A program made the translations under genes and the position numbers. From IMG/VR virus record IMGVR_UViG_3300050343_000213, positions 1 to 63,948 of that record: a stretch of DNA of 63,948 nucleotides, one strand, 5' to 3'. Source of the DNA: a virus. The stretch's first letter is position 1. The number at the start of each line of letters is the position of its first letter. Below, piece by piece: positions 53,701 through 61,206 of this stretch. The notes under the pieces were generated by a model that saw nothing but the letters and a program-made list of their open reading frames with translations, had not been told where the DNA came from and did not search any database.

Positions 53701-55594
53701 ATTAAAATCATTTCCAAAAGTTAAAAAAATACTAAATAAAGAAATTGCAGAAACTGGATTTACAAACGATCAGGCTGTAAGAATTTATTTATATAATAAA
53801 TCTGGCTTTGAAGTTCCGGGTATATCCAAAAGAGATAAAAATGCTTTATTATCCGCTGTTAATAATTCTCCTGATCTTAAAGGCTTTGCAGACACACTAC
53901 AAATAATATCTCAAAGAGATCAATGGGTTGAACCATCTGAATTCTGGGACGTTGGAAGTGTTTTAAAAGATCTTAATGAGCTTTCAGAAAACGTTAGTAG
54001 GAAAGACTATCTTGAAGAATTTATAACCAATGCGGACCAAATTTTTAATGAAGACAATTTAAATAAAGTTGAAGCGTTGTATGGTTCAAGGCACAGAGAA
54101 GCTCTTGAGGATATTATAAGAAGAATGAAAAGTGGAAGCAATAGACCCGGTAATCCCGATAGATTAACTGGTGCTTGGCTTGACTGGGTTAATAATTCTG
54201 TAGGTACTATAATGTTCTTTAATAGAAGATCAGCTTTATTACAGATGTTATCGTTTACTAACTTCGTTAACTGGTCAGATAATAATCCGCTGATGGCTGC
54301 AAAAGCATTTGCAAATCAACCAGCGTACTGGTCAGCATGGGCAAAAATATTTAATTCAGATAAACTAAAGCAAAGAAGAGGTGGTTTAAAATCCGATGTA
54401 CAAGAGCAGGAGATAGCTAGCCAAGCTAAGAACGCTAAAGATAAATACAGTGCAGCTGTTTCTTATTTATTAAAAATTGGTTTTACACCAACACAAATAG
54501 CGGATAGTATGGCTATTGCAACAGGAGGTGCTACATTCCTAATAAATAGAACTAACACTTACGTTAAACAAGGCATGTCGAAAGCGGATGCTGAAGCAAA
54601 AGCGTTTGAAGACTTCAGTGCAATATCAGATGAGACACAACAGTCTGGGGATCCTATGTTAATATCTAAACAACAATCAAGTCATCTTGGTAGATTAATA
54701 TTAGCATTTCAAAATACACCAATGCAGTATACTCGATTAATGAAGAAGGCTGGTCAAGATTTAATTAATAGAAGGGGTGATGCTAAAACAAATATTAGTA
54801 AAATAATTTATTATGGATTTGTGCAGAATTTAATTTTTTCCACACTACAAAATGCATTGTTTGCATTACTCCCAGAGTTTGATCCAGATGATGAAGACGA
54901 AGAAAAATTCCAAAAAGTTATCAATACAAAACAAGAAAGAATTATGAATAGTATGGTTGATACTATATTAAGGGGTAGCGGGTTGGCTGGTGCCGTAGTG
55001 TCGACATTAAAAAATACTATCAACGAATATTATAGACAAGAGGAAAGAGGATCGTTTATGGCAGATCACACTTATACTTTATTGCAATTAGCAAATGTAT
55101 CTCCACCAATTGGCTCAAAACTTAGAAAAGTTTATGGCGCAATACAAACTAAAAAATTTGATACAGATGTTATAGATGCTAGAGGCGCTGCTCTTGATAG
55201 TCCTGCATACGAAGTTATTGGTAATTTATTATCAGCTGGTTTAAACATACCACTCGATAGGGCTATTTCAGAAATAAGAGGCATTACAGAGGCTTTAGAC
55301 GATAGAAACACTGCTTACCAAAGATTAGCTTTAGGTTTAGGATGGAGAACGTGGGATGTCAATGTTAAGAATGAGGAGCACGAATTAATAAAAACTACTG
55401 CTAAAAAGAAACGAAAAGAGGAAGGGAAAATTAGAGCCGCGGAAACAAGGAAAGAAAACAAAAAATTAAAAGGTGAAATTTTAATTAAATTAAGCAAAGA
55501 AAACCAAAAGGAATACAAAAAATATTTAGGATTATCTACAAAAGATAAGAATGCTTTTATAAGAGACGAAATAAAAAAACTAAAAAATAAATAA
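47768..55594 (+). CDS. Giant polyvalent internal virion protein with HEVGH motif, 2608 aa
   Basis: This is the longest gene in the window. Residues 1-350 are mostly coiled coil. Hydrophobic helices follow (about 380-400 and 465-520). A zinc metalloprotease motif HEVGH sits at residues 932-936, with acidic EIDADELLQLVGDF about 60 residues later. The middle is alpha-helical with two KSSIAP motifs (1475 and 1874). The last 500 residues have membrane-like helices (NSVGTIMFFNRRSALLQMLS; IYYGFVQNLIFSTLQNALFA) typical of large polyvalent phage proteins. It is probably packaged and ejected with DNA, to breach the envelope or modify host proteins. Protease activity is inference from the motif. Confidence 0.7.
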   Translation: MTDPKLKDQLLELQNQVGALEPIDNSQEAILLRRQLKKVEAQILASETTETQELEEVEVTGEASKEVKKALKGAEEFKAIPENTTAESEKTNIALKEFNLKNIGGSLQPQLSYTDAEGNIKEGREQYFPVKKDAQGNELSWQGYSWQRGKAKFKNDYDTDLKLAFGSEEKANRWKGMVAAAKTDGVTLNEDNIGAYFDLTKVSEETKNEVVSDAKRKKSEVFLRDYGPKQRNIIKRETLQGRDLKSEEKDLTNQYDDFTKDYDVFSETKGILDSDIKNYNKERETLENKIKNYSENENPTVKEIQEKNALIKEIKDFESKDLYSELNKRWEDLNGQRAAINERLQLLNDKSTELGDLNVMSSALSKSYELGDRFSLAMEEAFLGAPAMLGGSILKGVGDVGLFFSLKEGYSKEAFQEHATNAKWYRDLVAAKTAAVDYNQRLGNIRKNTLPERLKTGEGKGSDYWGEMLMDNSPSILTAFGTMGYTGLATAGASGIARATAVKQATNLATGAFFTMEAGGQMSALEIAQRDAPKIIASLEIDLKKAKGSTQKNEILKQIEDQKNIASLSQWQKSLNSVAYGGIASLAERFGTLKFVSDFNKYSKAIGRTKLEKFVSPSVARVTSKGLGVIRGVGIGAGIELIEEGPITQVGHNFSDIVLLNQNKSLIEGIDKEFVKSTLATSLAISGPSMSQNLYSAFANEVKLRSEAKEEGRFRDELLSVEKAMQGLDKRTKPYRDLWNKKQQIIAGAAALNSDIVLKTERMDVKDIETVFNNGARIRELISEGKELGSDLNIDDYTKSRSEDIQKEAQTLFDANQKILNKEQDAFEKMFKDAPNKVESIINKTRFENTKSLVRGMKGIDLVEINDPKNLEAFIKENNFTAKQEKSIRDGFNNASAINIDNKAVVFNMNADLVFQAISGVEAKIASVSVLHEVGHIQTRKAGIIKDNKLAKEGSKLVENIMLDINNRFLAGKLSKENYKIFEDRMQRYKEQNDGEIDADELLQLVGDFQFLNILPRSSFAEIHNAKTFVNLLLKKFNGDHASFFGVETANDAYNFVTSWQQKAIAQETTGEEEDEQIKTVKPSLSEAAMEKSFTALNEIKTKEEFLSPKGQRVVNTELRAMAQVKANRFNLSSEAKESLASEIFITTLEDITRNPYNPKNEKSQLSGYLNKRAGYSLQDIQIADYKLPPNQRQFFSKISNKEVEDFKTTLLDAPAPSTKSEAPKYRKIKDSKIFPPNVINSVKNKLLQTVRVLKSRIDAITTINKSVKPIVAEIKKEMGKQGDIDIKTYMGTMKTGLKSNFLKAKKATLENAPTTWLATAMPFAVQKSVGGVFTDQDIKDPITGKVVGKVFKPNYTSDWQGKKIDRVKSSTDAAGNTSGNQFIRRLPNVDKNVSNEQYMTYILDKNGKLIAGRKESWSKMTAEEMAFEIFEEDINDANSELTKAFEKNQKALSVTLADNYVETLQKDIERGTVKSSIAPAFIEGTKYLFKQSLKKGVDEVIDENGKALINYADGKPINEEAARYVRRAFDKSLIQDFKVLAYLQSVKFSSKIPKDVINKVGKALTKNSDKILLDNFAKDMRVVANLLGSDITDIIGFDGLGFFNRLLDSAETKKDDNGNIIPGAKGKYFDFLNKTKNNQPKSKDLPDNLDLSLVSPINSKFGVMAKVARILESPIKAEKKLQKYEKFIGEIDAANLHNKILAKHIIGKLVDAVKTNKIKPESLIYMLQAQTNATKGLRSLTGFKYITFKDGPQGNQKGEHLADNAGTMFEIAELAFTEDSDLKTNNEIDNILEYHDQWLENRDLLDVIDIFGKNNPFKDLRMMLLTESQLRDVYTHDGKLAIELIAAREEAIKIKVRAQKKLAAKPKKEAVVKSSIAPDLSKGLNEMIARQKGVKPEAVYSKVVARKKGVNKGKYKFFLPSTAEDFRGLTQYTFAGKGKQGEADQKFFEDNLVKPYLKGISAMESQKQALKNDYSGLLKSFPKVKKILNKEIAETGFTNDQAVRIYLYNKSGFEVPGISKRDKNALLSAVNNSPDLKGFADTLQIISQRDQWVEPSEFWDVGSVLKDLNELSENVSRKDYLEEFITNADQIFNEDNLNKVEALYGSRHREALEDIIRRMKSGSNRPGNPDRLTGAWLDWVNNSVGTIMFFNRRSALLQMLSFTNFVNWSDNNPLMAAKAFANQPAYWSAWAKIFNSDKLKQRRGGLKSDVQEQEIASQAKNAKDKYSAAVSYLLKIGFTPTQIADSMAIATGGATFLINRTNTYVKQGMSKADAEAKAFEDFSAISDETQQSGDPMLISKQQSSHLGRLILAFQNTPMQYTRLMKKAGQDLINRRGDAKTNISKIIYYGFVQNLIFSTLQNALFALLPEFDPDDEDEEKFQKVINTKQERIMNSMVDTILRGSGLAGAVVSTLKNTINEYYRQEERGSFMADHTYTLLQLANVSPPIGSKLRKVYGAIQTKKFDTDVIDARGAALDSPAYEVIGNLLSAGLNIPLDRAISEIRGITEALDDRNTAYQRLALGLGWRTWDVNVKNEEHELIKTTAKKKRKEEGKIRAAETRKENKKLKGEILIKLSKENQKEYKKYLGLSTKDKNAFIRDEIKKLKNK

Positions 55595-55596
55595 TT

Positions 55597-55728
55597 ATGC
55601 CAAAAGATGCGTGTTACAAAAAAGTTAAAGCAAGATACAAAGTATTTCCATCCGCTTATGCAAGTGGAGCTATTGCAAAGTGCAGAAAGAAGGGCGCTAG
55701 CAATTGGGGAAACAAAAGTAAAAAGTAA
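55597..55728 (+). CDS. Small basic protein, CYKKVKARYKV family, 43 aa
   Basis: ATG 55597 to TAA 55728; it reads PKDACYKKVKARYKVFPSAY then ASGAIAKCRKKGASNWG. This is a well-known small phage and giant-virus motif (DUF5872-like) of unknown role, with two Cys and strong basic charge. The stop overlaps the next start as TAATG. Confidence 0.7.
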   Translation: MPKDACYKKVKARYKVFPSAYASGAIAKCRKKGASNWGNKSKK

Positions 55729-56006
55729 TGGCTGTTAGAAAAACAAAGAAAGGTGCTTCGTTAAAGCGCTGGTTTAAAGAGAAGTGGGTAGATGTTAGAA
55801 CAGGTAAACCTTGCGGTAGAACAAAAGGAGATGGAAGAGGTGTGCCTTATTGTAGGCCCAGTAAAAGAGTATCTGGTAAAACACCAAAAACATCTGGTGA
55901 AATGTCTTCATCTGAAAAAGCAAAAAAGATTAGAGAAAAGAAAAGCTTGGGCCAACCGAAAGGCAAGCCACGAAGAGTAAAAAACGTTAAAAGGAATAAA
56001 AAATAG
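55728..56006 (+). CDS. DUF5872-like basic protein, 92 aa
   Basis: The product has SLKRWFKEKWVDVRTGKPCG then RTKGDGRGVPYCRPSKRVSG, the LKRWFKEKWVD...CGR...YCRP motif seen in many phages and giant viruses. The function is unknown; the Cys residues may bind zinc. It partners the preceding CYKKVKARYKV protein, and the two motifs are often found joined elsewhere (from memory). Confidence 0.7.
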   Translation: MAVRKTKKGASLKRWFKEKWVDVRTGKPCGRTKGDGRGVPYCRPSKRVSGKTPKTSGEMSSSEKAKKIREKKSLGQPKGKPRRVKNVKRNKK

Positions 56007-56040
56007 GTGATTACATATATTATAGAAACTTAAAACAATT

Positions 56041-56322
56041 ATGGCTCAAAAAATTTCAGAGAACACAGAAGTACAATTAGATTTAAAAACGATTGGAATG
56101 TTGGTTGCGGGCGCAGTGAGTTTAGCAGCCATGTATTTTACTTTGCAAAAAGATATAGATCTTGCAAAAGAATTACCTAAACCAGAGGTGAGTAGAACAG
56201 AATATGATTTAAAAGATGAACTGGTTAGAACTACTATTATGGATATTGACGAAAAAGTTCAAGATAATAGTGAAAAACTAGATAAAATCGACGACAAACT
56301 GTTCACAATTATAAACAAATAA
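56041..56322 (+). CDS. Small membrane protein, possible holin or spanin
   Basis: The 93-residue protein has an N-terminal SENTEVQLDLKTIGMLVAGA, one membrane helix (MLVAGAVSLAAMYFTLQ) and a periplasmic coiled coil (DEKVQDNSEKLDKIDDKLF). The EVQLDLKTIGMxVAxxxSLAxMxFTLQ pattern is a marine phage family. With the endolysin and lipoprotein next door, an inner-membrane spanin or second holin is plausible. Confidence 0.6.
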   Translation: MAQKISENTEVQLDLKTIGMLVAGAVSLAAMYFTLQKDIDLAKELPKPEVSRTEYDLKDELVRTTIMDIDEKVQDNSEKLDKIDDKLFTIINK

Positions 56323-56323
56323 A

Positions 56324-56638
56324 ATGAAAAAGATTCTAATAATATTAAGTTTACTCTTTACAATTGCAGGATATTCACAATACGAAGTACTGCACATCAA
56401 TTCTTCTTGGAATTCAAGACATAACCTCGACCTTGCAGGTCTTAAGTATGCTAAGGTAAAATATTTAATACTAGAAGAACAAACACCTTCATTTAGGCAA
56501 CAAATAAAATCTGTTCCAACTATTTTAGTTTTACACAATGGTAAACCTAAAGGACAATGGAGTGGTGGTATAGCATTGAAGTTAAAGATAACAAAGGAAG
56601 ATATAGAAAACCATATCGAAAGATTAAAAGCTCAATAG
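56324..56638 (+). CDS. Secreted thioredoxin-fold protein without CxxC
   Basis: A signal peptide (KKILIILSLLFTIAGYSQ) ends in YSQ, a style common in flavobacteria. The mature part (YEVLHINSSWNSRHNLDLAG; KVKYLILEEQTPSFRQQIKS) resembles a thioredoxin fold, with the cis-proline loop SVPTILVLHNGK. Where thioredoxins have WCxxC this has WNSR, so it cannot do disulphide exchange. It may be a periplasmic binding or immunity protein, or a lysis factor. It overlaps nothing but lies directly before the endolysin. Confidence 0.6.
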   Translation: MKKILIILSLLFTIAGYSQYEVLHINSSWNSRHNLDLAGLKYAKVKYLILEEQTPSFRQQIKSVPTILVLHNGKPKGQWSGGIALKLKITKEDIENHIERLKAQ

Positions 56639-57104
56639 ATGAGTAAGATAAGCGAGCACATAACAAAGAAAGAAGCCATATTTAGTGCGACTGCATTAAG
56701 GAAAGGTATAGAGAATGAGCCTGGAGAATACGAATTACAGAATATGGAACTTATTGCTGAAAAAGTATTTGAACCATTAAGAAAAGCTGTAAATGGCCCA
56801 ATAAAAATTAATTCATTCTTTCGTTCAGAAGAATTGAATAAAGGCAATCGGTGGAAGTAGTAAGTCACAACATTGCCAAGGAAGAGCAATGGATTTAGAT
56901 GACACTTACGGTTACATGTCTAATAAAGATATGTACCATTACATAAAAGAAAATTTAGATTTCGATCAAATGATTTGGGAATTTGGAACCGAAGATAACC
57001 CTTCTTGGGTTCATGTAAGTTATGTAGATGCTGATTCTAATAGAAAGCGTTGTTTAGAAGCTTACAAAGACGAGAACAATAAAACAAAATATAAAATAAT
57101 ATAA
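56639..57104 (+). CDS. M15-family endolysin (peptidase M15), one frameshift
   Basis: The N-terminal part reads LRKAVNGPIKINSFFRSEEL NK-like and stops at 56860 after NKGNRWK. Removing one G near 56,845 (AAAGGCAATC to AAAGCAATC) gives NKAIGGSSKSQHCQGRAMDL and then a full frame to TAA 57104 with WVHVSYVDAD. This is the M15 zinc peptidase pattern: His and Asp in SQHxxGxAxDL and a distal WVH. It would cut peptide cross-links in peptidoglycan during lysis. The restored product is about 154 aa. The exact family match suggests a consensus error and not a dead gene. Confidence 0.75.
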
Positions 57105-57759
57105 TGAAATTATGGAAAACTGTCCTTTTTGTAACGGCCACTCTGGTTGTTGTTAGTTGCGGAATACAAAAAACACCACCTGCACCACTATCAGGTCCCT
57201 GGTTAGATGTTCCTTCTACTGTTAAGATAGATACATTATCTTATACAAGATTAAATTGGAAGATGAGAAATAGCTTTACATTTAGATGGAACTACGCTAA
57301 GTTTGCATCTAATCAGCCGTTCTCATTTTATTCTTCTGCATCGTTTGCTAGATTTTGGAATCCGTTTAATTCTTTTGATATGTATTGGAATAGACATAAT
57401 TTCTGGTACGATTGGGCTTTTGGTTACCCTTATTTTAATTATCAAATACCAAGATATTATATGTATGAACAGCCTCGTAATGTAGCTGTAATGAAAGGAA
57501 GGAGAATAGTATTAGAAAAGTAAGAGAAGATAAAGTTAATATAGTAGCTAATAGATTAAGAAACGAAGTAAAGCTAAATAACAATAGACAAGAAAGAACA
57601 TGGAATAATAAAAACAAATTTGTTCCAAGAGAAAATCCTAATAATAATTTTAATTCTAAAATTACTCCAAGAGAAAATCCAAGGCCAGATATAAGACCAA
57701 GTAGATCTTTAGTTAATTCAACTAAAATATCTATGAGAACTCAAGTTAAAAATAAATAA
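57104..57759 (+). CDS. Lipoprotein, possible outer-membrane spanin, one frameshift
   Basis: A type II signal peptide (KLWKTVLFVTATLVVVSCG) has lipobox cysteine C19. The mature part is Tyr-, Trp- and Phe-rich (FWNPFNSFDMYWNRHNFWYD). The frame stops at 57523 after VLEK, but one extra A in GAAAAG restores KVREDKVNIVANRLRNEVKL and a Pro/Arg/Asn-rich tail to TAA 57759. The restored length is about 218 aa. Its place directly after the endolysin suits an o-spanin, but lipoproteins of this composition are not a known spanin family. Confidence 0.5.
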
Positions 57760-57760
57760 A

Positions 57761-57791
57761 AAAAGGGGCCTTAAAAAAGCCCCTTAAATTT
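57761..57791. terminator. Bidirectional terminator between converging genes
   Basis: AAGGGGC pairs with GCCCCTT around a nine-base loop, with A-runs before and T/A-runs after (AAATTTTAT). It lies between the lipoprotein stop and the nrdA stop and can end transcripts from both strands. Confidence 0.75.
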
Positions 57792-59512
57792 TATCCATCA
57801 CACGCTAAGCAATTTTCATCCATTGCATTCTGTGCAATATCACCTCTAAGAACTGATTCAGTTCGCATATAATATAAGGTTTTAATACCTTTCTTCCACG
57901 CTTCATAATGAACCTTATTAATCCACTTAGGTTCTGCAACACTCGGGAATGCTAAATTTAAACTAACAGATTGATCTATATACTGTTGTCTTATTCCCGC
58001 TTGATTAACTAATTCTAGTTGATTAATTTCCTTAAACGTTTTAAATACTTCTTTCGCTGGTGTCTCCCACTTACCAAGCTTAATATCATCAAGCTCTTTA
58101 ACACCTTGTACGGAACCAGCATCTTTCATTATTTTGTTCCATACTTTATCAATATTAATTTTATATTTTTTTAATACTTTTAATAACGCAGGGTTCTTGC
58201 GAATGAAAGTACCCTTTGCACTTTGTTCCGTAAATACGTTTGCAGCCCAAGGTTCGATTCCAGGACTAACGTTGCCACTAAGCTTGCTGTTAGATACAGT
58301 AGGAGCAATAGCCCGCAAATGAGTATTCCTAAAACCTGAACCACGGCACCAAAGAGGCTCGCCAAATTCTTCCGCAAGAGCCATTGAAGCTCTCTCACTT
58401 TCAATTTTAATTTGTGAAAATATTTTTCTTGTTTCATATTGTGATAGTAATCCTTCAAACGGTAAACCTTGATCTTGCAAATAAGTATGCCAACCAAGTA
58501 CGCCTAATCCTAATGCTCTACCTTTTTCAGCAGATCTAACAGAATTATGAAAGCCAACTTTACCTTTGGATTTTTGTATAAATTCTTCTAATACACCATC
58601 TAAAAACCAGATGCTGTCATAAATAAGATTAGTGTTTTTCCACTCCTCATATTTAGCTAAATTCAAACTAGACAAGCAACAAACAAATGAATGTGATTCA
58701 TCTGTATGTAATGTAATTTCACTACATATATTTGTCATGTGAACTTTTAAACCATGCTTTCTGTATTGCTCTGGATTATTTTTGTTTGTATTTCCCTTAA
58801 ATAATATATAAGGTTCTCCAGTTGCTTTACGCTTTTGTAAAAGCTTTCCCCATTTTTTTCTTGCTTCAACATCTCCGCTTTCAACTCTTCGCATGAACTT
58901 GTCGCCGACCACAGCGCACTGGTGGAGGTTGAGCGACTGACGATTAACGTCTCCTTTAGGTTCTCTAATTTCAAGCCATTCTTCAAAGTCGGGATGCTCA
59001 ATATTGATATTAACTGATGCTGCTCCTCTTCGGACAGATCCTTGATTAGTGGCAAGTATTGTTGAATCGTATATCTTGCAAAAAGGCACCACGCCGTCAC
59101 TTGTTCCATTTCCATTAATTGTATCGCCAGCGGGTCTGATTTGATTTATACCAATGCCAACTCCACCGCCGTGCTTAGCGAGTAACATCATCTCTAAATT
59201 CTTGCTTCCAATATCATATATTGAATCAGCAACATCTATACCAAAGCATGATATAGGCAACCCTCGATCTGAACCAGTGTTTGATAACACAGGAGAGGCT
59301 AAACACAGCCAACCATTCCATATGTATTCAAAAAATGTTGGGGCAAGTTCTGGGCGTCCTAAACGCTTCGCTACAGTTTCGCATACACGATTATATGCGT
59401 CTCGTGGGGTTTCTTCTTTAATCAAATATCCTCCACCAATTGTTTTCTTATAAACATCGGTTTCACCCCAAGCAGGATAATCAATTCCTTTTTTCCAATT
59501 ATTGTTCCACAT
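57791..59512 (-). CDS. nrdA: Ribonucleotide reductase class Ia, large subunit
   Basis: The 573-residue enzyme reduces ribonucleotides to deoxyribonucleotides with NrdB. Catalytic motifs are present: SPVLSNTG (73-80), C89 in ISCFGID and C279 in CCLSSLNL (the redox pair), NICSEI with N261, C263 and E265 (radical site), a YYMRTES Tyr pair, and terminal CLAC that exchanges electrons with thioredoxin or glutaredoxin. It is about 190 residues shorter than E. coli NrdA (761 aa), mainly because the N-terminal ATP-cone is missing, so dATP feedback through that site is lost. nrdB lies downstream of two small genes in the same direction. Confidence 0.92.
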   Translation of the reverse strand: MWNNNWKKGIDYPAWGETDVYKKTIGGGYLIKEETPRDAYNRVCETVAKRLGRPELAPTFFEYIWNGWLCLASPVLSNTGSDRGLPISCFGIDVADSIYDIGSKNLEMMLLAKHGGGVGIGINQIRPAGDTINGNGTSDGVVPFCKIYDSTILATNQGSVRRGAASVNINIEHPDFEEWLEIREPKGDVNRQSLNLHQCAVVGDKFMRRVESGDVEARKKWGKLLQKRKATGEPYILFKGNTNKNNPEQYRKHGLKVHMTNICSEITLHTDESHSFVCCLSSLNLAKYEEWKNTNLIYDSIWFLDGVLEEFIQKSKGKVGFHNSVRSAEKGRALGLGVLGWHTYLQDQGLPFEGLLSQYETRKIFSQIKIESERASMALAEEFGEPLWCRGSGFRNTHLRAIAPTVSNSKLSGNVSPGIEPWAANVFTEQSAKGTFIRKNPALLKVLKKYKINIDKVWNKIMKDAGSVQGVKELDDIKLGKWETPAKEVFKTFKEINQLELVNQAGIRQQYIDQSVSLNLAFPSVAEPKWINKVHYEAWKKGIKTLYYMRTESVLRGDIAQNAMDENCLACDG

Positions 59513-59705
59513 CTCTTTTTTCTAAATCTTTAAGTTCTTCAACAAGCCTATCCCACTCTTCTTGTCCAATATGTAATTGAAAAGAAGTAAGTGTACCTTG
59601 AGCTAACATTTTAATAGCATCTAAATCTTTTAATGCCCTTGTTAAAGCACCACCCAAGACTTCTACTTGTTCTTGTAATTGTTTAATATTCTTTTGTACT
59701 CCCAT
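59499..59705 (-). CDS. Small coiled-coil protein, 68 aa
   Basis: Helical throughout, with heptads (IKQLQEQVEVLGGALTRALK) and an acidic end. It overlaps nrdA by 14 bp, so it is made with the reductase. No family is recognised. Confidence 0.5.
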   Translation of the reverse strand: MGVQKNIKQLQEQVEVLGGALTRALKDLDAIKMLAQGTLTSFQLHIGQEEWDRLVEELKDLEKRDVEQ

Positions 59706-59706
59706 A

Positions 59707-59958
59707 TTATATAATTAAATGTTTAATCCAGGCTATAAGCCCATTAATATTTAAAGCAACTAAATTCCATTGCTTACGAGATGCAGTCTGTACACCAACG
59801 CAAATAAAACCAACTATGTATAAAGTTGGCTCTATTGTCCATTGTGCTGCCACTAGAAAACCAGCTCCCATATAACCTATACGGGTAGCTAATCTTTCAC
59901 TAGGTTTTAGTTTTCTTTTTCTTTCTATTAAAAACCTTAGCAGTCTGTACTTTACCAT
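59707..59958 (-). CDS. Small membrane protein, 83 aa
   Basis: A basic N-terminus (RLLRFLIERKRKLKPSERLA) is followed by two or three short hydrophobic segments (IGYMGAGFLVAAQWTIEP; LYIVGFICVGVQTASR; LVALNINGLIAWIKHLII). The pattern vaguely recalls a piece of a PnuC-type transporter, but it is too short to be one. It overlaps nrdB by 7 bp. Confidence 0.5.
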   Translation of the reverse strand: MVKYRLLRFLIERKRKLKPSERLATRIGYMGAGFLVAAQWTIEPTLYIVGFICVGVQTASRKQWNLVALNINGLIAWIKHLII

Positions 59959-60929
59959 ACGTCTTCAAAATCTTCGCCTTCATTTGCTTTACTATAGTCA
60001 GTCGGCCTAATAGCGAAAAAATCAGTGTGAGTGTGACCCCCAGTAAGATGGTCGAACCAAGCCATTTTATCAATTGACTTTTGGTCATATTCGAATTTAA
60101 ACTTTCCTTCTTGTTTATAACCCAATTCTTGAAGTTTATCACCTGTTCGTTTTTTAATAAAGTGTTTAAGATCATATTCTGTTATTCCTTCAATATCACC
60201 CATTTCAAATAACTTACTTATGTAAGTCATTTCAGCATTATGCATTGTTAAAGCTGCATCGTATATATGCTCCTTGCATTCTTCTTTTAATCCTGGTATT
60301 TGAGAACACATGTGTCTAAATAATTGACAACCCATTTTAGAATGTAATGACTCATCTCTTACAGACCATTTCATTTGTTGTCCAATACCTTTAAGTAAGT
60401 TACGCATTTGAAAACTGTATAGCACAGCAAACGCAGAATACAAACTAACGCCTTCTGCAAAGGCTGAGAACGTGGCTAACGATTTACCTATACCCACAGG
60501 ATCATTACCTTCGTAAGCAACTAAGTTATCGAACCTAGCGGCTGTTGCGGGCTCATGTAAGAACGCTTCATAATCTTCTAAGCCTAATGTTTCATTCAAG
60601 TAACTATAAGCTACTGCGTGAATTGTTTCTTGGCTTCCGAACATCATAGACATTTGTTGTATTTCGTGTTTAGGAAACCAACCAACAACTTTTTGTGTCC
60701 AGTAATCTGACACAGCGCATTCAGTTTGAGCAAAGCCTAGCAAGATATTTCCTACTAGGTTTTTCTCTTTATCATTTAACTTTTCGTTCCAGTCTTTTAA
60801 ATCACCCGACATAGGAATTTCCGTATGCAACCAAAACGCTTGAGCCTGTTTAAGCCAGCCTTCTGTATAATATTCCGGGTATTCAAATGGTTTGTACGGG
60901 ATTCTTTCTGTAAATAAAGGTGCTTTCAT
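59952..60929 (-). CDS. nrdB: Ribonucleotide reductase class Ia, small subunit
   Basis: The 325-residue subunit holds the di-iron centre and tyrosyl radical. Candidate ligands in order are E70 (FAQTECAV), E101 and H104 (QETIHAVAY), E159 (FAEGVSL), E193 and H196 (RDESLHS). Y108 sits four residues after H104, like Y122 of E. coli NrdB. The C-terminus (EGEDFEDVW) is the acidic tail that docks on NrdA. The spacing and complete ligand set favour an active radical enzyme. Confidence 0.93.
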   Translation of the reverse strand: MKAPLFTERIPYKPFEYPEYYTEGWLKQAQAFWLHTEIPMSGDLKDWNEKLNDKEKNLVGNILLGFAQTECAVSDYWTQKVVGWFPKHEIQQMSMMFGSQETIHAVAYSYLNETLGLEDYEAFLHEPATAARFDNLVAYEGNDPVGIGKSLATFSAFAEGVSLYSAFAVLYSFQMRNLLKGIGQQMKWSVRDESLHSKMGCQLFRHMCSQIPGLKEECKEHIYDAALTMHNAEMTYISKLFEMGDIEGITEYDLKHFIKKRTGDKLQELGYKQEGKFKFEYDQKSIDKMAWFDHLTGGHTHTDFFAIRPTDYSKANEGEDFEDVW

Positions 60930-60930
60930 A

Positions 60931-61083
60931 TTAATTTTTTATTTCTATTGCTATATCTACAAACGGCAGATAAAATACGTGTTGTGTGTGTGTTGGGCCT
61001 TCATAAGTTCTAGCTCCAAATAATACTCCTGGATACGTGCCTAAGGCCATGCTCCAAGTTCCAGATGGTTCTTCATTTTCATC
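60931..61083 (-). CDS. Small ORF upstream of nrdB, 50 aa
   Basis: ATG 61083 to TAA 60931-60933, 1 bp before the nrdB start. It reads MENEEPSGTWSMALGTYPGV then LFGARTYEGPTHTQHVFYLP. The pattern resembles small beta proteins found next to nrdB in marine phages. No function known. Confidence 0.5.
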   Translation of the reverse strand, partial: DENEEPSGTWSMALGTYPGVLFGARTYEGPTHTQHVFYLPFVDIAIEIKN

Positions 61084-61206
61084 CATAACATTTTATATTA
61101 TATTGTTCATGTATCATTATAAGATCTTTCCATTTTAAATAGCCTCTCTTGTTTACAGACCATTTAATATACGTGTCTATTTTACGTTCTTTATATTTCG
61201 TTCGAG
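61084..61206 (-). other. Short gap, possible small ORF
   Basis: A minus-strand frame starting at ATG 61252 inside the endonuclease gene (MRSGNRTNKISGKHLARTKY) runs into this gap and codes for basic residues. Its end could not be fixed with confidence. A TATATTATATTGTTCATG stretch (61094-61112) faintly resembles the early promoter motif. Confidence 0.3.
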
